Positions 11,018 to 22,757 of a stretch of 64,000 nucleotides of DNA are shown in pieces (within the stretch, counting starts at the first letter, position 1; each line of letters starts with the position of its first letter). Made by a program: the position numbers and the translations under genes. This DNA comes from Gnetum montanum (lineage: Eukaryota > Streptophyta > Gnetopsida > Gnetales > Gnetaceae), in contig MNCI01015802.1 of the NCBI GenBank assembly GCA_015680685.1, positions 487,602 to 551,601 of the forward strand, written 5' to 3'. The notes under the pieces were generated by a model. That model saw nothing but the letters and a program-made list of their open reading frames with translations. It made no database searches and was not told where the DNA came from.

Positions 11018-13284
11018 TTGTGGCCACAACACATCCATGGATTAGTAGATATAATGTGTAACTTTAAGGTTTTAAATACCTTTTCTCATTAGTTAGTTAC
11101 ACTTTGGCTAAGGTTGGACCATGGAAGATTGATTATTTTATTAATTATTTATTATAAATGTCACCAGAGCTTGTTGGAAAGGTTTAACTCTTGTAATTTG
11201 GTGTTCAATAGTTGATTTCTTAGTTAAACCTTTGTGGGAGTTAGAAAAATGGAAAAAATTTTCTATAAAAAATGACACATTTGTGGCCCCCACAACAAAG
11301 AGCTATAGGGTCGAAGAATGGAGTGATTTGGATAAACAGTTAGGAAGTTATGGGCTCTGGAAAGTTCTAGGCTCTGAAAATTTTAAAAACCCCCTTGGCG
11401 TTTGTGAAAAAATGAAAAAATTTCAAAGTGGGGTCATGTATATATATACTATTTTTCTGCCATGTCGACAGGGTCCCATATATGGGGCCTCATATACAGG
11501 TCAGATCCGTTGACGGGGCCTCGTATATGAAGCCTGTAGGGAAAAATTTCAAATTTGAATATCTCAAAAAATATAAGGAAATTTTCAATGAATTTGGGAT
11601 CTATGGAATTCTAGAAAAGCTAAGAATATGATAAAATCATTGTAGAGGATCTTTGAAGGCTCAAAAATTAAAAAATTCAATGGAGAATGGGTTTAATGAA
11701 TAAAATATGTAAAGGAGCACATGGTATGATGCAGAAAATGGATGTATGAAAGATTTTGATTACAAGAATGTTTAAGGATAAGGTACTTAATGAACCCAAC
11801 CAAGAGATATGTAAGTGGATCCTCCCCATAGCAAGTGCATGCCTTGTTTGCCCTTGCATAACCTCAACCTAAGGAGTCCATGGGCCCCATAGGTGATTAA
11901 TGGTCAATGAAAGTTAAGGACCAAAACTAGAAGGTTCTACCTAAGAATTCAAATACATTAGACCAAGACACAGGATCAAGAACATGGACTTTAGCAATGA
12001 GGTGAGTTACGGTTAGCATAGATGGATGATGGAGAAGGTGGAATGGAATTCCAAACTAAGGTCATAAGAATTCCCTTGTGGAGTTTGTGTTTAAAATGAC
12101 ATGAGAAGATCCATCCTTAGTCCAGACCAAAACCAACCTCTTTTAGTGACTTTGCATTGTCACTCCAAGACCAATCCACCCCCTTGAGACACAAGAGTGC
12201 ATCCATAGAACAACCATCATTTCATAAAGAGAAGAGAAAAAAGCAAGAAGTGAGAGAGTGCCTTAGTTAGAGGGGACCTTCAGGCACGGGTAACATGTTT
12301 TTCTAGTCCTATAACCAGTGCTTGTAACCTATTTATTTGTCTAAGGGATGTCTTTTGAACTTCCATCATGTTTTTTTTTTGTCTTTTTGGATGGGAACCA
12401 CACCATGAAAAGACTTTATTTAACTTCTTGTTATTAGTCAAAATAGAATGGTAAGAAGTCCATGAAAATACTCGAGCACCCAAGTAAATAGAAGAGTACA
12501 AAGAGTATTAAGTTCCCTTGAATTCACATCATATATAAACCTTTGAATCCTTCCCAATTTCAAAAATTGCTAAGGTTGCAAATTGATTAAAAGTGTATTT
12601 AATGAAAGGGACCTCAAACTTCCAAAGCAAGGAAAACCATAGAGTTTGTGAATGGGTGGAAGTCGTGGGCTTATTGCTTGTTCCATGAAAAAGAAACCAT
12701 AACTTAGCCATCAGTACAAAAATTCAAAAATATAAGCCAACCATTAGCAAACAAAATATGAAACATAAGGCATCATTAGCAACAACTATAGCACCACAGT
12801 GTCCTATTGGCATAAAGCATGTTTATTAGCAAAAATTTGAAAATCACACTCAAACAAAACAAAGTAAAATATATAAGAAAGTGTAAAATATCCAAGAAAG
12901 ATTCAAATGTACTAATGATGGTGCAAAACAAAAAATGGTGTAAAATAAGAAGTTTTAAAATAAAAAATGTAAAAAACAAAAAAACATAGAAAAATTAAAG
13001 AGCCATATGGATGATTAGCATGGATGGCCATCTCCCCCATGATTGAGTTGGAATGAGGAGATCTAAAAAATTGAGTGTGGTTGTCCATCGATTGAGGTAT
13101 TTGTTGCATTGGCTTACTTGGGCTCATGGAAAAGCTTCACTTGTTGGATGTTGACTAGCTGCTTTTTATTTGGGCTATTAAGTTTGTAGATTAACATGAC
13201 CCTAGAGGAAAAGGTTTCATTAATTGTATAAGATCCCTACCACAATGTTTGGAACTTTTTCTTCTAGGGTACATGTGTGGGGTT
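11018..13284 (-). other. Non-coding spacer of E1 between integrase and extra ORF
   Basis: No coding region is visible. The part from about 11800 to 13050 aligns with 38565-39900 of E2, with shared landmarks: a GGATCCTCCCC/GGGTCCTCCCC segment, GAACCACACCATG..AAGACTT, and the AAGTTCCCTTGAA segment. A poorly preserved run of GTAAAA..AAA units at 12860-12985 corresponds to the 15-bp minisatellite of E2. Conservation between two diverged elements suggests a structural or regulatory role, but none is known to me. Confidence 0.6.
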
Positions 13285-14340
13285 CTAGTAGAGAACCTTA
13301 ACTTTGAGTTGAAATTTTACTTTTCGTATTCTAAGGTCATGATGTTGCTTGTTGAATGCCTTGTGCACTTCATTCAAAGATAGGGCCACTAATTGGTTTT
13401 CATCTAGCATGTTAAGGTTGATCAGTCTTTCGTTTTCTTTTTTTTTTTTTTGTGATAGACTTTTGTTAAGACTCAAATCATAGGTAGTTGAGAGTGTACG
13501 GAGCTTGGATTGAATAGGGAGCGTTGGAAGTTTTCTCTACACCAACTCATAGGGAGAGTAGCCAATAGGGAGTTTCCACGTGGATTGATAGGTCCAAAGG
13601 GTATCATTGAGTATTGTGCTCCAGTCTCTCCTATATTTGCTTATGGTCCTTGTTATGATCTTTGTGATCTTTCTCTTAGTTACCTCTACTTGATTGTTGG
13701 CTTAGGGATGATAGGGTGTTGTTAATTTATGTTCGACCCCTAAGTGTTGTATGAGTTTTTGAAAAGTGACAATTGTAAAATGAGTTCCATTGTTAGAAAT
13801 TAGTGCATGGGCACCTCCAAAATTATTTACAACATTTTTTTATTCAAATCTAGCAATAGTGGATGATGCACAGTTGATGATGGCTATTGCTTCTATCTAT
13901 TTAATGCAGTAATCGACTACTATGATGATGTATGCCTTTCCATTGGACATGGGTGTGATGGGACCCATGAATTCTATGTTCCATATGTCAAAGGGTTTCA
14001 GTGGCTAAAGCCATTATTGAGGACCTTCCATTCGAGTAGTCATCCCATCATCTTGTTGGCAATGCTCATAGGATCGGACAAACTAGTGGGCATCCCTAAA
14101 GATTGTAGGCCAATAATGTCTTTCCATTAGGATTTTTGTGGCCATGCATCTCCTAGCATAGTGGCCTTCACAAGGGCCTTCATGAGCATCTTAGAGAACA
14201 TGTAATTGGTCCATATTAGGGACACACCAACAAACTAGGCCATTGATGCACACCTTGTAAAGGTGTTCATTGATTCCATGAAGTACTTTGCCCAATGAAG
14301 AAACTGTTGTTTCCTTCTAAAGTCTAGATCTTATGGCATC
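13285..14340 (-). pseudogene. Integrase pseudogene of E1
   Basis: Minus strand. The HHCC zinc domain is traceable at about 14050-14190 (RHYWPTIFRDA, then C..C). The catalytic core follows: a W-x-I-E-F-M-G-P segment at about 13955-13985, VVDYC..IEA around 13900-13925, and LISNNGTHF at about 13775-13805. There the second catalytic Asp reads Asn. NNQVE at about 13725 supplies the Glu. Then come TLWTYQSTWK and SPYELV (about 13540-13610). The C-terminal segment ERLINLNMLDE at about 13400-13440 is the post-core region of Ty3 integrases. Stops and the lost Asp make it inactive. Integrase would insert the cDNA into host chromatin. Confidence 0.8.
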
Positions 14341-14370
14341 TCTTGGGTGAGAAGGTAAGTGAGGATGCCA

Positions 14371-14787
14371 TCATACCATTTGTTTTCTGGGCACTTGGTT
14401 ATTTATTTCTCCTATAAAGAGGAGTTCATCTAGAAATTGATCAAAGAGTGGACTCTTCTCCTCCTTGTTATCCCATCTTAACTGAGACAGATGATCAGCG
14501 ATCACATTCTCAGTTCCTTTCCGATCTATCATTGTGAGATTGAATTCTTGCAAGATCACGAGCCACCATATGATACAAGGGCCTACTATTGGCTTATTCA
14601 TTAGGAAGTAGATTACACTATGATCTATGTGCAAAAACACCTTATAGCCAAGCACATAGTACCTAAAAATTTTAAGAGCATACACCACTACCATTAGTTC
14701 TTTCTCAATTGTGGTGTAATTCAACTGTGCACCCACAATGCTTTGGATTGCACAATGGATATAATATGGATGTTTCTTATCATCCAA
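14371..14787 (-). pseudogene. RNase H domain of E1 Pol
   Basis: An uninterrupted minus-strand stretch of 138 codons matches the Ty3 RNase H domain. QLNYTTIEKELMVVVYALKI is the helix with the catalytic Glu. HIDHSVIYFLM carries the next acidic residue, and ENVIADHLSQL the last Asp. It removes RNA from the RNA-DNA hybrid during reverse transcription. The domain starts just after the RT and runs into the linker before integrase. The upstream strand with the first catalytic Asp lies in the damaged RT end. It is a fragment of a polyprotein, not a separate gene. Confidence 0.85.
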
Positions 14788-14789
14788 CT

Positions 14790-16084
14790 ATGTAAGCATA
14801 GCTCATAAGGTATAATTAGATGCATTGGTCATTATGTGAAATGGTTTGGACCAGTCTAGTGCCCATAGAATTGGAGTTTCTATGAGTTTTTTCTTTAGCT
14901 ATTGGAATGCATGTTCACACTCCTTGATCTAGATGAATGAAGCATATTTCTTTGTAAGCTCAACCAATAGCTTTGTAATCTTAGAGAAATTATTTATAGT
15001 AGCTAGTGTGTCCAAGGAATGATCAAACGTATTTAACTATTTTTGGTTGTCATGTGATTCCTTGGATGACCCTTATCTTTTCTAGGTCTACCTCAATCCT
15101 TGCTTGAGTAATTCTATGTCCTAGTACTATGCCTTCCTAGATCATTAAATGGCTTTTTTGCCAATTGATCCTAAGGTTTATTTCAACATATCTTTTCAGT
15201 ACCTACTCAAGGTGATCTAGGGCTTGCTCAAATGTAGCCCCATAGCTACAAACGTCATCCATAAAGACCTCTATCTCGCTACCAATTTGCCGTTGAAAAA
15301 TACTAAGGACCAAGCGTTGAAATGTTGTAGGGGCATTACATAGACCAAATGGCATCTTCCAATATGCAAAAGTACACTAGGGACTCGTGAATATTATCTT
15401 GGCTTGATCCTTTGGTGCAATATGGATTTAGTTATAGCCACTATAAGCATCCAAGAAGTTATAATAGCAATGCTTGGAGATAGTGTCCGACACTTGGTCC
15501 ACAAATGATAATGAAAAATGATCTTCAAATGTTGCCATGTTCAATAGCCTAAAGTTGATGTAGACTCGCCACTTGCTACCTTTCTTTGGCACAATTACAA
15601 GTGGGATAACCTACTTACTATCCACAATGGGATAGATGAACCTGACCTTGAGGAGTTGTTCTATTTCCTTTTTGATGATTTGCTTCAATTTGGGGTTCAA
15701 CCATCTTTGTGGCTACCTTCTTGGCTTCATGGTCGGGCCAATGTAAATGTGATGCTTGCATATCCTTGGATCGATTCCAGTCAACTTAGGATATGATCAA
15801 GTAAAAGTCATTGGCCATTTGTTGACCACCTTCAATAGCTTATCTTTTTGTTCAGGAGCAAGATTTGCATTGATATGACCAGCTTGCCATTGTTTAAAAA
15901 ATGCATACTCCATGTCAACTAGTAGAGTTTTTAACTCTAGGGGCTCTTTCTTGAAACTATCAAGGATTTTCAACTCTCCCCAAAAGGTATCATCATTTTC
16001 ATCATTAAAGAGTTGATGATGAACTTTCTTAAGTTCATCCATGCCTTCAACATAGGTACATGTTAGGCTCTCAGAGGGTTCCAT
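14790..16084 (-). pseudogene. Reverse transcriptase pseudogene of E1
   Basis: Minus strand. The open part 15797-16084 is the linker between protease and RT (ends LLKVVNKWPMTFT). The RT core follows with stops. FAYWKMPFGLCNAPTTFQR at about 15310-15375 is the conserved fingers/palm motif, and FMDD at 15254-15265 the active site. FMDD rather than YVDD or YLDD is usual in Athila-type elements. Other traces are a W.VC.DYR..N-type region near 15560-15600 and palm/thumb motifs to about 14850. Several stops, including one just before FAY, disable it. Confidence 0.8.
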
Positions 16085-16640
16085 GCATAATGTGATACTA
16101 TTAGAGTTAGTTGTTAGATTGGGTACCCTCCTATTTTGTGGCTACTATGTACAAGCACCATTGGATATCTATTTGTTGTGCACACTGATTGCATGCTTTG
16201 GTGAATGTACTTTTAATGGACCAGAGTTTTTGCATGCAATTACACCCATTATTATTGTACACGATGTGTGGAACTTGCATCTTCTCAAGGCATCCAAATT
16301 CATTTTCCTTGGAGATTTCCACAAAGATGTCCTTAATTCCCATTCATGCATCAATTGTGCTCAACCATGCACATCATATAATGATAGGAAAGTCTCCTTT
16401 GTAGTTTTCAACCTTGATCACTAGAAAATTGATAGGATAGGACCACCCACAAACTATGGTCATGATGTCCTCAACTAATCCCAAAGGAACCATGATTGAT
16501 TGGTCTACCAATTCTAAATGGATATTTCTCTTCTTTAGAGGCAGTAGGTTCCATGCCTTGTACATGTCATGGGATATGAGATTGACATTGGAACTAGAAT
16601 CAAGAAGAGCTTTTCATGACTTATGTCTAGTAATATGTAA
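16085..16640 (-). pseudogene. Aspartic protease region of E1
   Basis: Minus strand: KALLDSSSNVNLIS at about 16575-16620 sits where a retroelement protease has D-[ST]-G. VDQSIMVPLGLVEDI and FLVIKVENYKGDFPIIIGRP follow at about 16385-16510, including the IIGRP strand typical of Ty3-type proteases. The enzyme would cleave the Gag-Pol polyprotein inside the particle. The third active-site position is Ser instead of Gly. E2 has the same Ser and, in addition, Asn in place of Asp. Downstream of the fold, about 16130-16380 aligns with E2 40077-40330. Confidence 0.75.
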
Positions 16641-17373
16641 GTAAATAAGAGGACTTCCCAAGTGAGATCATTTCATGGGAAGGTTGCTAGCCTTGATCCA
16701 ATCAAAAATAGCATGAGTTAACATCATAGTATAGATCTGAGGTAGTGTTTGGTTTGAAGAGTGCTTGAATGTATTTAATGTAGAGGATGAGGGAGTTGGA
16801 GATACAAGGTGACCAACCACATTAGGTTATGAGGGTTTGAGAGGACTATTAGGTTGGAAATTTTTTTTTTCTTGGATTGATTGTCATAACCACTCGGCTA
16901 GAAGACTGATTATAAATTTATAGTCCTCATAACATTTCGTTATTGTGGCTGTGGGGGAATTTCACCCTGCATGAAGAAAGTAGAAGGTAACTGGGTTAAG
17001 GGTGGAGGGATGTGTACAGATAGATGTGGAGGGTGGTATGGATATGGATGATCCCCTTGAGTAGGTGGTGAATTAGTTTAATGGTAATCTAGAGGATAAT
17101 ATTGATGCTGGAATGATGCATAGCTTGTAGAGCTTTGTGGAGAAATGGGTTGTTGAACATAGTATCCATATGGATTTGGTTACTTGTAAGCGTACTACTG
17201 TCTTGACGATGAAATTTCCTATGACTGTGGTTGATGCCACTGTTGGTTTTGTTCATATGGTTGTGATGGAGCTCCACTTGGATAGTAAGCTTGTTGTTGT
17301 TAGTGGAACTACCTTGGATTGCCTTGAGGATAAGGCAATTGTTTGGGTGCTTGCGTCCATGCTAGGCAAGGAT

Positions 17374-19146
17374 TCAACATGTACACCCCAAACTCTTGTA
17401 GTGTGACAACATAGGACAACATCCCTTAGGATGTTCATATTGATAGATGTCACATCCAACATCATCATTAGATTCTATCTCCACAACTTCTTTTACTATA
17501 GCAGCTTTGTCCTTACCTCTTTGGTAGGCATGTTCAACTTCTTTTTGCTTCTTATGGTTACGATCACTATTTTGCTCTTTGGATTTTTCAGCAATGTTCA
17601 TAGCAATTTGGAACTTTTCATCCAATGAGTCCCATAATTTATCAACCTTTGCCAAAATATTAGAAAAAAATTTATGGATGGGTAAGGTTTTCCTATTCAC
17701 CACCTTGTCAAGTAGTGAATCCTCCTCATCACAAAATTAGATCTCCCTTTTCCTCATGGAAGAATTCCTATTATAGTCTTTTGCACTTTCCCTTTTTTGC
17801 AACTTACCTTCTTCTTTTGCAACTTGCTTTATTAGCCTTTGTATCTGATGAGCTCTTAGTTCAGACAATCTACCTTGGGCATAGACCCCAAGAGTTCTTC
17901 TAGTTTTTACTCTAAGCCCATCTATGATGTGGTGGAGTTGTTTTCTCTGAGAATAACCATGGCTAGGGCATTGATATAAGAGAGAATATTATATACCCTT
18001 GGCATTATCCAAGGTTTTGTGTATTCCCTATTTCCAGCCTTGGTTTTACCTTCTCAAGTTGGACACTTTGGAGTACATCTAGTATTTATCATTGAATAGC
18101 TTGAGCATTGTACTACATCAATAGATAGATTCTAGCTCCAAGGACCGGTACCAGTTTTCTGCTTCCTCGATGAGTGTCCTAGAAAAGATTTTGAGTTTAT
18201 GTTAATCATTTTTAATGTTTTGTAAGGTGCAGGCATCACGAAAGGCTTGTAGATGGTTTTGTGGATCAGAGTTATATCCCCCCTCAAATCTTGGGATATT
18301 GTTCATGTCATCTTAACTACCTCTACAATGTTAAGCCTGCTTCAAGTTGCCAACAAAGGTTCATCATCATCATTGTGTCGATGATGCTGATGATGGTTTC
18401 TGCCACCCTTGCATTTATGGTGAGCTCTACGATCATTATTATCTTGTTGATCATCTTCATCATGATTATTTCTTTGGTGACTTCTATTAGAACTAGAAGA
18501 TGAAGAGAAATGTTTAAAATCAAATGAAAAGGATGAAGAGGAAGGTGGACCACCACCACCACTACGGTGTCCACCACCACCTCTTTGCTTGTCACAAACA
18601 CAATCCTTAGATTCCTTGTTGTCGTGATGCTTACTCAAGTCCCTACCTTGACTACCACTTTTTCTTGAACCTAGTTTGTTAATAGTGGATCATAGGTTTA
18701 GGGCCACACCCTCACTAGTAGTAGGGGTGGAGAATCTTTATGTTGAGAACCCCTAGATGAAGGATCCTCATTGTTGATTTGGTTTAGCAGGAACAAGGAA
18801 TTGGTGAACTATTTCTCCTTCGCAAACTCATGGTGCTTTTCCTGGTGTCAATCTCTTTTGCATTATGTTTCAGTGGGACAACAGTCTCGAGTGTCATAAC
18901 CATGCACAACGTATTCCTCCTAAAGATCTAGGATGTCCAACCTCTTAAGAGTTTGAAATAACATCCCGAGAATAGATTGATTGGGGAGCATTACGATGTT
19001 GCCCTCCATGTCTCACCATCATAGTTGTTCATCCTAATGCAAGATGAAGGTGAAGTTAGGTACATACTCATTTGAATGAGTATATACCACCTTTCACTCT
19101 TGTGGGACTGGCGATTTAACATCTTCATTCCTATGAGAAGAAGACA
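17374..19146 (-). pseudogene. gag pseudogene of E1
   Basis: Starts at the ATG at 19146 (MSSSHRNE...), equivalent to the E2 start at 43195 (MSSSNKSN...). Early on both have VVYTH.(D/N)EY. A Ser/His/Arg-rich low-complexity part at 18340-18640 follows, then the Gag core (FSRTLIEEAENWYRSLE at about 18130-18200) and GLRVKTRRTLGVYAQGRLSE at about 17865-17925. A knuckle-like motif C-D-I-Y-Q-Y-E-H-P-K-G-C-C-P lies at about 17410-17452. It fits the Athila pattern CX2CX3HX4C with the second Cys replaced by Tyr. Many stops and frameshifts are present. Confidence 0.8.
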
Positions 19147-19275
19147 TGTTGCAAACAAATAAAATATCAATGTGCTTTTATAATTATATAATTTGAGAAT
19201 GATGTCAACCTTGAGGTTCATTCAGTTATATTAATAATTTTTACTAATTCTAGATAGCACACATTTTAACAAAAA

Positions 19276-19297
19276 GAGTCCCTAGCAACGACGCTAA
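19276..19297 (-). promoter_or_regulatory. Primer-binding site of E1, tRNA-Asp-like
   Basis: On the minus strand directly inside the 5' LTR, TTAGCGTCGTTGCTAGGGAC resembles TGGCGCCGTTGCCGGGGA, the site that pairs with plant tRNA-Asp. The same place in E2 (43317-43338) reads TTAGCACCGTTGCTGGGGAC. The first bases (TTA for TGG) differ in both, so either the site starts slightly inside or both have drifted. Confidence 0.7.
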
Positions 19298-20251
19298 TGA
19301 TGAGCAATGAGGTACCCCTATGCTCAACCATACGAATTAGAAAGCATTCACACCTAATTTAGTTGAATTCCATGGACTCTATAGTTTTTGGTGCACTAGT
19401 TTTCTAGGAAGTAAACTTTACATTGAGGACATCTGTTGTCTTCCCAACTACACTTGTGAAGCTCAAGGGTATGGTTCAAGTGTAATTGAGGCACATGATT
19501 TTTGGTCATTTTATATTTTATGGCTTTGGTACTTAAAGTAAAGAAATGAAGTGGTTTAATAACTAATCTAATTTAACTACTTAACTAGCTTCTAACTAGT
19601 CCTAACATTAGCATTTGGTCACACTTTGAATACATGTCCTAAACCCACGTATCCACTGTTGGGTTACCAAGTGCTACACTATTGGGCACACCAAGCAATA
19701 ATGCTACTAGGATTACCAAGCGAATACATGTTTACACTTGAAGTGGTCGTATTCATGTGTTTAATCTAGTTAGGTTAAATAATTAACTGATTACTTAAAG
19801 CCTAATTTAGCTTAATTTAGGTTAATTAATTACATATTTAATGAAAACAATGAATGCATAAGTAAATCATTAATCTATTCTAAGTGCTGCAAGGTTTGAT
19901 CAAAAGGCTCATCTTTATTGCCATACACACTAGTGTGGTTTAGGTCCAACAGTGCTCGAATAAAGATCCATAAACTTTCTAAATCCTGCTATAGGCACTC
20001 AGAGAAATATTCTAACTTTCAAATGGAAAAACTACAAGAGCTCTGCTACTACTATGACTTCATTCCCTTAAACATGGCTAGGAGCTTGTATTTATAGTTT
20101 TTGCTATAGGACTATGTCAATGGGGCCCCATAGATATAGCAGACGCTACATTGATGTGGCCCCATCGATGGGGTAACACCATGTAAATAGGGCCTCATTG
20201 ACAAGGCTACGTCAATGGGGGTCCATTGACATGATAGTTTGACACTCAACA
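19298..20251 (-). repeat. 5' LTR of E1
   Basis: Begins TGATGAGCAA and ends CTCAACA, followed by the duplication ATATT at 20252-20256. TATAAATA on the coding strand lies at 20089-20096. The segment between it and the LTR end carries CCATTGAC/GTCAATGG and GGGGCC repeats, like the partner LTR at 7013. Diverged from that LTR by many, mostly transition, differences. Confidence 0.9.
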
Positions 20252-20289
20252 ATATTGCAAATCTTGCTCCAAAAAACTCAAAATTCTTA

Positions 20290-20540
20290 GTTGACAGTTA
20301 TTAAGATTTAAGAACATGGTATTTGTGCCAGCAATAGTTAAACAAAAGTTACTTGATGAGGCTTACTTGAGCAAGTATCATATGCACCCAAGTACCGATA
20401 AGATATATCACAACATCAAGTGACAATATTGGTGGCATGACATGAAGAAAGATGTTGTTGAATATGTAGCTAAGTGTTTGGTGTGTTAGCAAGTGAAAGT
20501 AAAGCATCAAAAACCTTATGGTTATCTTTGTTGACCTTTT
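20290..20540 (+). pseudogene. E0 integrase, zinc-binding part
   Basis: Plus strand, resuming E0 after E1. Segments reading LLDEAYLSKYHMHPSTDKIY and QYWWHDMKKDVVEYVAKCLVC (about 20348-20490) form the HHCC domain of a Ty3/gypsy integrase: H-x-H, then C-x2-C with the last Cys turned into a stop. KVKHQKPYG follows at about 20495-20520, the usual link to the catalytic core. The core is displaced to 21690 by a foreign segment. Confidence 0.8.
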
Positions 20541-21689
20541 GGTATGTCAAAACCTTAGAGAATATGGAAATGTGTTTGTAGTCTAGCAGGGCCATAAATG
20601 AGTAAGGACTTCAAAACAAGAGCTAAGTTTGAAAATGAGATCTATGTAGAGATGTCATGAGGTCTATGTAGAGATGCCATTATGAAGACTACATGGGCAA
20701 GATGAAAGCATGGTTGAAAAAAAAACTACAAATCAAATGAAGATGCTCCAAGGATTAGGAAGAAGCCAAATTAATAAGAGAAAGCCTTGGGAACTAGAGT
20801 TCAAAGAGTTAAAGAGACATCACCAAGAAACAAAAAACTTCTTAGCTGAGAAGAAAGAATTACATGAAGACATCTTCAAGAAATAGTAGATGTCTCTACT
20901 ATAGAGTAGACGTCTTCTAAGAGACATCCCATTCTTCAGGAAGACATCTCTTTATAATTAAGGTAGGACTCAGGTACATGTCCTAACTTTGAAGGAGATG
21001 TCTACACTAGTTGTTGGGTAGTTGTTACATGAATTTCAAGGTGTTCTTAGAAACTATGAAACTATAAGAAGACATCAAATTCTTGAGAATTATGCAAGAA
21101 TTATCAACATCAAAGCTATCATAGTCTATTTTATGTTGTTGTACTTGTGTACTTTATTGTCACATCATTTGCTTGATTGTTTGTAGAACTGTGCTTCAAA
21201 GTACAAGGACTTGTAATTTGAGTTACACACTTTTCTTGTTTTTCTTTCTCTTTCTTTGTTTTCCTATGGGGTTTATGTGCTTCTTTTGAGAAGGCATCCT
21301 TATTGAGCTTGTCAGGATCCTATGGGATTGAGTTTTTTTGTAACATCAAAACACTCCAGAGTAGAGCTTAATTTTGTACAAGTTGTGGGATCCTCTAAAC
21401 CACATTGTGAGCTTGTTGGGACCTTGTAAGGTTGAGAGAATTTGCAGCGATGAAACTCTCCATAGTGAAGCTCAAATCTTCTAAAGGTTGTGATGTCCTC
21501 TAAATCACATTTTGGAAGAAACAAAATTTGAAGGTATGCATAGATTCTACCCTCTGAGTATGGACATACCCAAGTTGGGGAACCATGTAAAATTTGGTGT
21601 GTTCATGTGGCTGATGTAATTTTTAATTGGGAAACTTATTCAACCCCCTTTCTAAGTTATTGATCCTCACTCTTAATCTAGACATCATC
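20541..21689. repeat. Foreign 1.1-kb segment inside the E0 integrase
   Basis: The integrase frame of E0 breaks off near 20540 and resumes near 21690, so about 1.15 kb is extra. It holds no protein domain I recognise. It contains a cluster of AGACATCT/AGATGTCT (20868-21004), a 104-bp tandem repeat (21305-21512), and a pyrimidine-rich end (about 21630-21650) of a kind seen at the 3' end of some Ty1/copia LTRs. A solo LTR is the likeliest reading, but I could not fix its ends or a target duplication. Confidence 0.45.
21305..21512. repeat. Tandem repeat, two diverged copies, period 104
   Basis: GAGCTTGTCAGGATCCTATG at 21305 recurs as GAGCTTGTTGGGACCTTGTA at 21409. The units end with TCCTCTAAACCACATT and TCCTCTAAATCACATT. 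They are diverged by roughly a quarter, so the duplication is old. It lies in the foreign segment inside E0. Confidence 0.8.
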
Positions 21690-22732
21690 CCAATGTGAAA
21701 ATGGAAAACCATTGCCATGGATTTCATCACTAGATTACCTCATACTAGAAGTGGAAAAGATTCCATTCTTGTGATCATATATGGCTTGATCAAATCGTCC
21801 CACATCTTGGTTACAAAATCCATCACTAGTATAGAAGAGACTACTTAGTTTTTCTTGTTAGAGATTATCAAATTACATGGAGTTACAAACAATATTTTTT
21901 AGATAGAGATCCTATGTTGACTTCTAGATTTTGGTAGTCTTCTCAAAAGAGCTTGGGATCTATACTAAATCTTAGTTCAACATATCATCCCTAGACAAAT
22001 GGTTAAACAATGAGGATGAATCAAATTTAAGAGGATATGCTTTGAGATTTTACTCTAAATTGTAGAGACAGTTGGGATACAATTCTTCAATTGGCATAGT
22101 TTGCATATAATAAAATTTATTAGGCTAGTTTGAAAGTAGCACCATATGAAGTGTTTTATGGTAGACCTTGTCGTACACATTTGTGATGGGATGCCATAGA
22201 GGACAAATAATAGACTCAAACATACATCATTGAGGAGGCTACCAAATAGATCGAGGTTATCCAAAATAGGTTGTAGGCAGCATAGGATAGGTACACAAAG
22301 TATGCGAATAATAGAAAATGACCAATGGAATTTAGTGTTGGTGGCTAAGTTTTTCTTAAGGTTTCATCATTGAAAGGAATTATGAGATTTGTTAGAAGAG
22401 AAAAGTTAGCTTCTTGCTACATTACTCCATTTCCAATTTTGAGAGAAATTGGTGATGTTGCCTATCAACTTGATCTTCCATAGCAGTTACAGTCAATTCA
22501 TGATGTGTTTCATGTGTCTATGTTGAAGAAGTATGTCATAGATCTTAGTCATTGGATAGATTGGCAAGACGTAGAGCTTCAACTTGATGTTAGTTTTGTA
22601 GAACAACCAGTTAAGATTGTTGATAAGATGAAGAGAAAGTTGAGAAGTATGGTGATTTTGATGGTAAAAGTGATTTGGGAAACACATGAAGCACAAGAAG
22701 CAATTTCAAAAGTGGAGAAAGATTAGTATACC
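21690..22732 (+). pseudogene. E0 integrase, catalytic core and C-terminus
   Basis: Plus strand, several frames. AMDFITRLPHTRSGKDSILV at about 21716-21776 carries the first catalytic Asp. KLHGVTNNIF (about 21870-21900) leads to a damaged second Asp site. Traces of HPQ.NGQ (around 21985-22010) mark the Glu region. Then come W-D..L..A.FAYN (about 22070-22110), APYEVFYGRPCR (about 22139-22175) and FHVSMLKKYVIDLSHWI (about 22508-22560). The terminal segment 22600-22726 (VKIVDKMKRKLRSM..VKVIWETHEAQEAI) resembles the tail or chromodomain region of Tekay/Del-like integrases. Non-functional. Confidence 0.8.
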
Positions 22733-22757
22733 ACACACCTCAAGATATTTCAAAATG

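Larger units (their letters stand above)
7013..20251 (-). mobile_element. Athila-like Ty3/gypsy element E1, 13.2 kb, inserted into E0
   Basis: Two LTRs (7013-7957 and 19298-20251) flank an internal region read on the minus strand. The order is primer site, gag, protease, RT, RNase H, integrase, a 2.3-kb non-coding spacer, a long extra ORF, 3' LTR. The 5-bp duplication ATATT stands at 7008-7012 and 20252-20256, which proves insertion as one unit. The LTRs differ at roughly one base in seven over the first 170 bases that I compared, and every coding region carries stops, so the insertion is old. The FMDD active site, tRNA-Asp-like primer site and extra 3' ORF suggest the Athila branch; this is inference without a phylogeny. 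Confidence 0.9.

Noticed and set aside
11440-11540. GGGGCCTC..TATA repeats inside the E1 spacer, resembling the motif arrays of the LTRs
   Set aside because: Too short and too degenerate to show that an LTR fragment is present there.
18261-18638. Overlapping frames with many Ile/Val or Ser/His residues, looking like small membrane proteins
   Set aside because: They are shifted readings of the low-complexity His/Ser-rich part of the E1 gag, whose true frame can be matched to E2 and E5.
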